The position numbers and the translations under genes were made by a program. Positions 1 through 4,580 of a stretch of DNA of 7,133 bases are shown in pieces (position 1 is the first letter of the stretch; the number at the start of each line of letters is the position of its first letter). Source of the stretch: an uncultured Clostridia bacterium (GTDB lineage Bacteria > Bacillota > Clostridia > TANB77 > CAG-508); the NCBI GenBank assembly GCA_944388615.1, contig CALXJL010000073.1, positions 1 to 7,133 on the forward strand, written 5' to 3'. The notes beneath the pieces are model-generated. The model worked only from the letters and a program-made list of their open reading frames with translations, was not told where the DNA came from and did not search any database.

Positions 1-748
1 CACCTCCAAGCAAGGTTACAACATCTATAATCTTGTCAAAGAAATCCTTTCTTGAACTGTTACCTTTTATAATTTCACTAAATACTTTTCCATCTTTTAT
101 AAATATTACCCTACTTGCATAAGAAGCACAAAAGCTATCGTGTGTTACCATTAGAATTGTTGTGTTTAATTTTTCATTTAAGTAATCGAAACTTTCTAGT
201 AACATTCTTGATGACTTACTATCTAAAGCTCCTGTTGGCTCATCTGCTAAAACTATTTGTGGATCTGTTATAATTGCTCGGCTGATAGCTACTCTTTGTT
301 TTTGTCCTCCTGACATTTGATATGGATATTTTTGTAATATATCTTTTATTCCTAATTTAGCCGTTACATCATTTACTCTTTTCTCTATTTCCTTTGCAGT
401 CTTATTTTGTATAGAAAGAGCTAATGATATATTTTCATAAGCTGTTAATGTATCTAATAAATTAAAATCTTGAAATATAAATCCTAACTTTTCTCTCCTG
501 AATTTATTTAAGTTATTTCCTTTTAGTTTTGTAATATCCTCTCCACCAACAAAAATGTGTCCAGATGTTACTTTGTCAATAGTAGATATACAATTTAAAA
601 GTGTTGTTTTTCCAGAACCTGATGCTCCCATTATTGCAACAAATTCACCTTCGTCTACTTCAAATGATAAATTATCCAGAGCCTTTGTTAAACTAGACTT
701 ACTACCATAATATTTTTCTACTTTATCAATTTTTAAAATATTTGACAT
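1..748 (-). CDS. Bce-type antimicrobial-peptide ABC transporter, ATP-binding protein (3' end cut by window edge)
   Basis: This is the ATPase subunit of a peptide-antibiotic sensing and detoxification ABC transporter of the BceAB (MacB-like) kind, working at the inner face of the membrane with a large permease. The 249 visible residues contain the full nucleotide-binding fold: Walker A GASGSGKTT at 41-49, Q-loop Q93 in FIFQDFNLL, signature MSGGQ at 145-149, Walker B IVLADEP at 165-171 with catalytic E170, D-loop GALD at 173-176, and H-loop H203 in VTHD. The visible end (VVTLLGG) resembles the extreme C-terminus of the family, so probably only a few residues are lost. The start is the ATG at 746-748, eight bases after AAAGGAGA. 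It lies 88 bases downstream of the kinase gene and has its own promoter and operator-like repeat. The permease gene is expected next, outside the window. The drug handled cannot be told from the ATPase. Confidence 0.95.
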   Translation of the reverse strand, partial: MSNILKIDKVEKYYGSKSSLTKALDNLSFEVDEGEFVAIMGASGSGKTTLLNCISTIDKVTSGHIFVGGEDITKLKGNNLNKFRREKLGFIFQDFNLLDTLTAYENISLALSIQNKTAKEIEKRVNDVTAKLGIKDILQKYPYQMSGGQKQRVAISRAIITDPQIVLADEPTGALDSKSSRMLLESFDYLNEKLNTTILMVTHDSFCASYASRVIFIKDGKVFSEIIKGNSSRKDFFDKIIDVVTLLGG

Positions 749-756
749 CTCTCATC

Positions 757-764
757 TCTCCTTT
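757..764 (-). promoter_or_regulatory. Ribosome binding site of the ABC ATPase gene
   Basis: On the minus strand AAAGGAGA lies eight bases before the ATG at 746-748. It fixes the start codon. With the transcription start predicted near 765, the leader would be only about 17 bases long. Confidence 0.8.
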
Positions 765-771
765 CATTTTT

Positions 772-800
772 ATTATAGAGGATTTGTTTTTATTTGTCCT
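772..800 (-). promoter_or_regulatory. Predicted promoter of the ABC transporter gene
   Basis: On the minus strand the -35-like hexamer AGGACA (795-800) is separated by exactly 17 bases from a perfect -10 hexamer TATAAT (772-777). The -35 matches consensus at only four of six positions, which suits a promoter needing an activator. The inverted repeat at 817-838 sits 16 bases upstream of the -35, where an OmpR-family activator would be expected to bind. Confidence 0.7.
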
Positions 801-816
801 TCTTTTAAAATTACTA

Positions 817-838
817 AACATTACAATTCTGTAATGTT
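817..838 (-). promoter_or_regulatory. Inverted-repeat operator, likely binding site of the Bce-type response regulator
   Basis: The arms AACATTACA (817-825) and TGTAATGTT (830-838) are perfect reverse complements around the spacer ATTC. The core TTACA-N4-TGTAA fits the TNACA-N4-TGTAA pattern I recall for BceR-like regulators. It lies upstream of the ABC promoter and overlaps two bases of the kinase stop codon (837-839). No T-run follows on the minus strand (the next bases are TAGTAATTTT), so an intrinsic terminator is less likely than a protein-binding site. That the regulator at 1875-2537 binds here is inference. Confidence 0.75.
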
Positions 839-1856
839 ACTTTGCCACATTCAAAAAATCATTTTTATTAAATATTATACTCACTTCCGTATATTCGTTT
901 TCTTTAGAATCTATTGTAATTTTATGTCCTAATTTCTTGCAAAGTTGCTTTGCAATATATAATCCCATACCTGTTGATGTTTCTATTTTTCTTCCATTAT
1001 TTCCCGTAAATGTTTTATCGAATACTTTAGGAATATCACTTTTTTCTATTCCTATTCCGTTATCATATATTTTTAAAAATATGCTTTTACTATTTTCTTC
1101 AGCAGTTATTCTTATTAGGTGCTCTACACCGTCTCTGATATATTTAATACTATTGCTAACAATCTGATTAACTATAAATTCAAGCCATTTTGAATCTGTT
1201 AAAACTTTTTTATTGCCCACCTCTACCTCAAAGTCAATGTTGTTTTCTAGTAAAATATCTTTGTTTCTCATAGCAACATTTGAAATGGCTCTATCTAATT
1301 CTGTTTCTTTAATTAAATAATCTTTTTCTGCATTTTCACTTCTAACATAATAAAGAACTTGCTCTACATCGTCATCAATTCTTTTTAATTGCTCTATTAT
1401 CTTTTTATCTGATAATTCTTTATGGTTATGTATTATTAAATTCATTGAGGCTAATGGTAATTTAACTTCGTGGATCCACAATTCAATATATTCTTTAAAA
1501 TCTGCGATGCTCAAACTATATTCTTTTATCTTTTCAGACATAGATTTATCTATGTCATACAAAGCATCATATAATATTTCACCTTCATAAAAATTAGGTT
1601 TTTCTATCATTTCTGTAATTAGATATTTTTTATCTAGCAAATCTAAATCATTTAAAAATTTATTGTAAAACTTTTTTCTTCTATTAAAGTCATAAATAAT
1701 ATATAAAATAAATCCAATTATCACTGTTATATCAATACCTAATATTGCTTGTATATCTGTCTTAAAAGATACTAACATTAAATTTGTAATTGCTGTAATT
1801 ACAATAAATAATAATATAATTAGAAAATTATTCCTTAAATACTTACTTAATTTCAT
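837..1856 (-). CDS. Bce-type intramembrane-sensing sensor histidine kinase
   Basis: Sensor kinase of a two-component system paired with a peptide-antibiotic ABC transporter. It has 339 residues. Two hydrophobic segments near the N-terminus (about 11-30 and 40-56) are joined by a loop of only about ten residues, so there is no real extracellular sensor domain. Kinases of this BceS type take their signal from the transporter permease. The dimerisation/H-box region carries the phospho-accepting H129 in the sequence ELWIHEVKLPL. The ATPase domain shows the N-box with N235 (QIVSNSIKY), G1 box DNGIGI at 265-270, an F-box region around 279-284, and G2 box STGMGLY at 294-300. All catalytic motifs look intact. 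The ATG follows AAAGGG by eight bases, and the gene starts 18 bases after the regulator stop, so the two are co-transcribed. The 3' end overlaps the operator-like repeat at 817-838. Confidence 0.95.
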   Translation of the reverse strand: MKLSKYLRNNFLIILLFIVITAITNLMLVSFKTDIQAILGIDITVIIGFILYIIYDFNRRKKFYNKFLNDLDLLDKKYLITEMIEKPNFYEGEILYDALYDIDKSMSEKIKEYSLSIADFKEYIELWIHEVKLPLASMNLIIHNHKELSDKKIIEQLKRIDDDVEQVLYYVRSENAEKDYLIKETELDRAISNVAMRNKDILLENNIDFEVEVGNKKVLTDSKWLEFIVNQIVSNSIKYIRDGVEHLIRITAEENSKSIFLKIYDNGIGIEKSDIPKVFDKTFTGNNGRKIETSTGMGLYIAKQLCKKLGHKITIDSKENEYTEVSIIFNKNDFLNVAK

Positions 1857-1874
1857 TCTTCTATCCCTTTCAAA

Positions 1875-2537
1875 TTATTTTAATATATATCCTTGACCTT
1901 TTCTTGTTTCGATTGCATCTTCATATCCAAAATCAGTTAGCTTTGTCCTTAATCGACTAATATTAACATTTAAAGCATTATCATTTATGTATTCATTATT
2001 ATTCCATAAGTCTGTCATTAAATCATCTCTTGTTACAATATTTCCTCTATTAAACAATAAAAATGTAAATATAATCATTTCATTTTTTGTTAATATTAAT
2101 TCCTTTTTTTCATTCTTAATAATTCCCTTTTTAGGATCTACTACTAAATTGTTATATGTCAATACATCATTTTTGTTTTCCATTCTTTTAAATATTGCAT
2201 TTATTCTTAATAGCAATATTGTTGGATTGTATGGTTTGGTTATATAGTCATCTGCTCCGTAACTCATAGATAGCACTTCATCTGCTTCTGAATTTTTACT
2301 TGTTACCATTATAATAGGAACATTGCTTTCTTTCCTTATTTTTTGTAATACCAATTCCCCATTTAGCTTTGGTATATTTATATCTAATAATATTAAATCT
2401 GGATTTATTTTCTTTACCTCTTCTAAAGAATTATCAAAATCTTTTAAAATAATGCCATTATATCCCGCATTATCTAATAAGTTTTTTAATTCATCACTAA
2501 TAACTTTATCATCTTCTACTATTAAAATATTTTTCAT
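1875..2537 (-). CDS. Bce-type OmpR/PhoB-family response regulator
   Basis: DNA-binding response regulator of 220 residues. The receiver domain (about 1-116) has the acidic pocket E8/D9, phosphorylation site D52 (LILLDINIPKLNG), T79 and conserved K101 (YITKPY). The C-terminal winged helix (about 125-220) contains the typical LTKNEMIIF start, a recognition-helix region NVNISRLRTKL and the ending RKGQGYILK. It is the partner of the kinase 18 bases downstream and the presumed activator of the ABC genes through the repeat at 817-838. I chose the ATG at 2535-2537. A longer frame opens at a GTG (2544-2546), but that GTG is itself part of the Shine-Dalgarno sequence GAGGTG, which lies six bases before the ATG. 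Nothing looks damaged. Confidence 0.95.
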   Translation of the reverse strand: MKNILIVEDDKVISDELKNLLDNAGYNGIILKDFDNSLEEVKKINPDLILLDINIPKLNGELVLQKIRKESNVPIIMVTSKNSEADEVLSMSYGADDYITKPYNPTILLLRINAIFKRMENKNDVLTYNNLVVDPKKGIIKNEKKELILTKNEMIIFTFLLFNRGNIVTRDDLMTDLWNNNEYINDNALNVNISRLRTKLTDFGYEDAIETRKGQGYILK

Positions 2538-2543
2538 TAAATA

Positions 2544-2549
2544 CACCTC
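2544..2549 (-). promoter_or_regulatory. Ribosome binding site that decides the response-regulator start
   Basis: GAGGTG on the minus strand is followed after six bases by the ATG at 2535-2537. The in-frame GTG contained in this site (2544-2546) could be mistaken for a start codon, but it has no ribosome binding site of its own. Confidence 0.8.
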
Positions 2550-2567
2550 GTTTTTATATTTGCAATT

Positions 2568-2576
2568 ATTATAGCA
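2568..2576 (-). promoter_or_regulatory. Extended -10 promoter of the regulator/kinase pair
   Basis: The minus strand reads TGCTATAAT, a perfect -10 hexamer with the TG extension. No good -35 is present: the hexamer 17 bases upstream is ATGTAT, and the TG extension may compensate. The predicted start near 2561 gives a leader of about 24 bases. No TTACA-N4-TGTAA repeat is present here, so this promoter is probably constitutive or only read-through coupled, unlike the ABC promoter. Confidence 0.7.
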
Positions 2577-2604
2577 TAATAGTAAAATTTATACATCATA
2601 TGAT

Positions 2605-2638
2605 ATAAAAAAGATTAGTTATATTGTAAACTAATCTT
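2605..2638 (-). terminator. Intrinsic terminator of the flavin reductase gene
   Basis: The perfect 10-base arms AAGATTAGTT (2611-2620) and AACTAATCTT (2629-2638) enclose an eight-base loop. On the minus strand the stem runs into six T's (2607-2612, partly in the stem). It lies 37 bases after the flavin reductase stop and just upstream of the regulator promoter, which insulates the Bce module from the gene before it. Confidence 0.85.
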
Positions 2639-2675
2639 CCAAACATTTCATTATTTAATTCTTTTATATATACTA

Positions 2676-3242
2676 TTATTTTTTTAATTTTAATCCATCT
2701 TTAAATGCATTACCTACTCTTTCATTTACTTTATAATATCCATGAGTATATGGATCAAATGTAATTGCCTCTAATAATGAAATATCAACATTATCTCCAT
2801 TCATCACTTTTTCATCAGCTGTTACATTTACTACTTTACCAATTACTCCACATCCATATTCATCATCTTGATATTCTATAAATTCACATTCTATACAAAT
2901 TGGAAATTCATTTATGATTGGTGCATCAACATTTTCTGATTTTGTACTAGTCAATCCACTATTTTCAAATTTTTTAGGAGTATTATTTCCTGATACAACT
3001 CCGAAATAATCAGCTTCTACAACATGTTTTGCATCTGCAATACTAATAGTAAATGCTTTTCTCTCCTTAATATTCTTTACAGTTTTATGTGTTTCTGTTA
3101 AATTAAGTATTACCTGATTTCGAGACAACATCGTTCCCCATGCTGCATTCATTACATCAACACTTCCATCTTCATTATAAGTTGCAATCATTAAAACTGG
3201 CATTGGAAATATTGCTTCAGTAGTTTTAATATTTTTTCTCAT
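2676..3242 (-). CDS. Flavoredoxin-like flavin reductase family protein (FMN-binding split barrel)
   Basis: A 188-residue protein of the flavin reductase-like domain family (flavoredoxin group), cytoplasmic, expected to bind FMN and pass electrons or reduce flavin. The physiological partner is unknown. Family marks visible are the opening FPMPVLMIATYNEDG (12-26), the segment NAAWGTMLSRNQVILNL (32-48), ETHKTVKNIKERKAFTISI (50-68), and the loop SGNNTPKKFENSGLT (84-98) typical of this group. There is no signal peptide or membrane segment, and the length is normal for the family. The ATG at 3240-3242 is preceded, eight bases away, by a full AAAGGAGG. It is monocistronic: it has its own consensus promoter, its own terminator, and gaps of more than 130 bases on both sides. 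A separate in-frame role with the neighbouring Bce or MYG1 genes is not apparent. Confidence 0.88.
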   Translation of the reverse strand: MRKNIKTTEAIFPMPVLMIATYNEDGSVDVMNAAWGTMLSRNQVILNLTETHKTVKNIKERKAFTISIADAKHVVEADYFGVVSGNNTPKKFENSGLTSTKSENVDAPIINEFPICIECEFIEYQDDEYGCGVIGKVVNVTADEKVMNGDNVDISLLEAITFDPYTHGYYKVNERVGNAFKDGLKLKK

Positions 3243-3323
3243 AAAAAATTCCTCCTTTTTATTTTTCTATTTCTTTCAATTTTATTACTATCCTCCATTA
3301 TTTAATATACTACAAATTGTTGA

Positions 3324-3340
3324 GTTTGAGTTGTTCAAAC
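3324..3340 (-). repeat. Inverted repeat in the flavin reductase leader
   Basis: GTTTGA (3324-3329) and TCAAAC (3335-3340) are perfect reverse complements around five bases. A second, overlapping dyad, TTGTT-CA-AACAA, lies at 3331-3342. The cluster starts about 20 bases downstream of the predicted transcription start, a position suited to a repressor site or a small leader hairpin. No T-run follows, so it is not a terminator. The function is unproven. Confidence 0.4.
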
Positions 3341-3367
3341 AAGATGTGTTATCGGTTTAACATAATC

Positions 3368-3396
3368 ATTATATTTCCAAATGAATTATTTGTCAA
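3368..3396 (-). promoter_or_regulatory. Consensus promoter of the flavin reductase gene
   Basis: On the minus strand a perfect -35 TTGACA (3391-3396) and a perfect -10 TATAAT (3368-3373) are separated by exactly 17 bases. Transcription would start near 3361, about 118 bases before the ATG, leaving an unusually long leader. Such an ideal unregulated-looking promoter often carries a downstream repressor site. Confidence 0.85.
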
Positions 3397-3469
3397 TGTT
3401 TATCTTATAACACTTTTCCTATTGTTGCCACATCTAAAATATAATAGTATCATATATATCGATTTTAAA

Positions 3470-4352
3470 TTAATTCTCATTATACTTTACAAGTTTAATT
3501 GCACCTTCTAATGTTTTTGTACAGCATAGCTTTCCATGAATATCTACATATATTAAATCTTTTACTCCTGTTAAGTTTCTTGATATATTTATATCTTTTT
3601 CTTGAACAATTTCTTTTTTAAATTCACAAGAATTTATTATTGTTCTAATATCATATCCTTCTCTTCGTGATTTAAATATTATGTATTTCACTTTGTTGTT
3701 TTTAACAAATTTTATTGCTTTTCTGTATGGCATTTCCTTATCAAATATTATATAACAATTTTTACTCTTATCAATTTTATCCAAAATTATTTTTATAGCT
3801 TCAACTTCTGCTATTGCATGCTTTATATAAATTTCCCAAAACTCATCTGCCAATTTGAGGGCATTAATAAAAGCTTCATTTTCAGATATATTTTCATTCC
3901 ATTGAGGATTGCATAATTTTATAAAATCTGGTGATATTTTGTTTTCTAAATATTCTATTTGCATATTATCTGTTGCATCAATATATTGTATTAATTCATT
4001 ATCCATATACTCAAAAGTTTCATCTATATATTTTATATCTAATTTTTCTAAATATTTTCTTCCAAATTTCTTCCATAATAATCCTATTGATGAATAATAA
4101 ATACCATTACTTCTTTGACCATTTCTATTTTTTTGATGATGATCAAATTCTCCGCAAACCTATATCATAAACTATTTTATCATTTAAGGTTCTATTTTCC
4201 GTAGTTGCTATTCTCATTAAAACAACACTATCCATAATTTTACTTAAAAATATTGTTGATATAACATCATCTACATGAAATTTTCCCGAATGTGTTATGC
4301 AGTTTGCTTTATCAAATTTATCTGTTAATTGAATGTTTTTATATTTATTCAT
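3470..4352 (-). pseudogene. MYG1/UPF0160-family protein (putative DHH-like nuclease), interrupted by a +1 frameshift
   Basis: The family is related to DHH phosphoesterases; the eukaryotic member MYG1 is described as a 3'-5' RNA exonuclease, and the bacterial role is unclear. The first frame (4143-4352, 69 residues) has ITHSGKFHVDD with H21, H26 and D28/D29, then VYDIG with D63, but ends in LRRI and a TGA. The rest is in another frame: from 4153 it reads GEFDHHQKNRNGQRSNG, so it carries the family's DHH motif, and continues to the stop at 3470 with IGLLWKKFG, NELIQYIDATDN and a normal C-terminus. Dropping one base near 4154 restores DIGLGEFDHHQ and a 293-residue protein, about the usual family length. 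GGAGG lies 12 bases before the ATG at 4350-4352, slightly far. The internal ATG at 4004-4006 has no ribosome binding site, so reinitiation is unlikely. The cause may be a recent mutation, a sequence error or, less likely, recoding. Confidence 0.85.
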
Positions 4353-4376
4353 ATATATGTTTTTCCTCCGACATTA

Positions 4377-4405
4377 ATTATACAATTCAAATATGATTTT
4401 CTCAA
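4377..4405 (-). promoter_or_regulatory. Promoter of the MYG1-family gene
   Basis: On the minus strand TTGAGA (4400-4405) and TATAAT (4377-4382) are exactly 17 bases apart. The start of transcription would be near 4370, directly at the CGGAGG ribosome binding site (GGAGG at 4365-4369), giving a leader of about 18 bases. A good promoter in front of a broken frame suggests the damage is recent or not real. Confidence 0.8.
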
Positions 4406-4440
4406 GTTTTTTTATTTTTTTGATTTATAAGTTTTACTGC

Positions 4441-4482
4441 AAAAAAGAAGTATCACCCATTTTATTTAGGTTACACTTCTTT
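4441..4482 (-). terminator. Intrinsic terminator downstream of secA
   Basis: Arms AAAGAAGT (4444-4451) and ACTTCTTT (4475-4482) form an eight-base stem. It is extended inward by a G-T pair, a T-A pair, one mismatch, an A-T pair and two C-G pairs. On the minus strand it runs into six T's (4441-4446). It is about 100 bases after the secA stop and ends just before the MYG1 promoter. Confidence 0.75.
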
Positions 4483-4515
4483 AATTTTAAGCTTTTATAA
4501 ATTTTTTATTTAAGT

Positions 4516-4557
4516 TTTGGTGACAACCTAATTTCGTCACCAAATTTTGATTTTTTT
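4516..4557 (+). terminator. Perfect hairpin after secA with its T-run on the plus-strand side
   Basis: TTTGGTGAC (4516-4524) and GTCACCAAA (4536-4544) pair perfectly over nine bases around an 11-base loop. On the plus strand it is followed by TTTTGATTTTTTT (4545-4557), the form of an intrinsic terminator. On the minus strand, the direction of secA, it is followed by AACTTAAATAAAAAA and lacks a T-run. No plus-strand gene is visible to its left. It may block antisense transcription into secA, or protect the 3' end of secA mRNA. Confidence 0.55.
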
Positions 4558-4580
4558 GCAAAATCCTCTAAACACAGGTG

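Noticed and set aside
817..838. The dyad after the kinase stop read as an intrinsic terminator
   Set aside because: No T-run follows on the minus strand, the stem is AT-rich with a four-base loop, and a promoter for the next gene follows; an operator explains it better.
937..1167. Plus-strand frame of 76 codons inside the kinase gene
   Set aside because: It lies entirely antisense to a well-supported kinase domain; its hydrophobic composition is the usual shadow of an AT-rich gene.
1987..2574. Two plus-strand frames antisense to the response regulator
   Set aside because: Both are shadows of a complete receiver and winged-helix gene, with phenylalanine/serine-rich translations and no family resemblance.
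3240..3299. Nineteen-codon leader frame on the minus strand whose TGA overlaps the flavin reductase ATG (ATGA)
   Set aside because: The overlap looks like translational coupling, but there is no ribosome binding site before its ATG, and its Lys/Arg/Asn-rich sequence is what the A-rich leader would give by chance.
3397..3469. Search for a terminator after the MYG1-family gene
   Set aside because: Only short imperfect AT dyads (for example around 3399-3412 and 3451-3465) are present, none with a proper stem and T-run, so none is reported.
3317..3511. Plus-strand frame of 64 codons between the flavin reductase and MYG1 genes
   Set aside because: It covers the consensus minus-strand promoter and the 3' end of the MYG1 frame, has no ribosome binding site and a low-complexity hydrophobic translation.
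3909..4170. Two overlapping plus-strand frames across the MYG1 gene
   Set aside because: Both are antisense to the conserved DHH-containing region; no recognisable domain or ribosome binding site.
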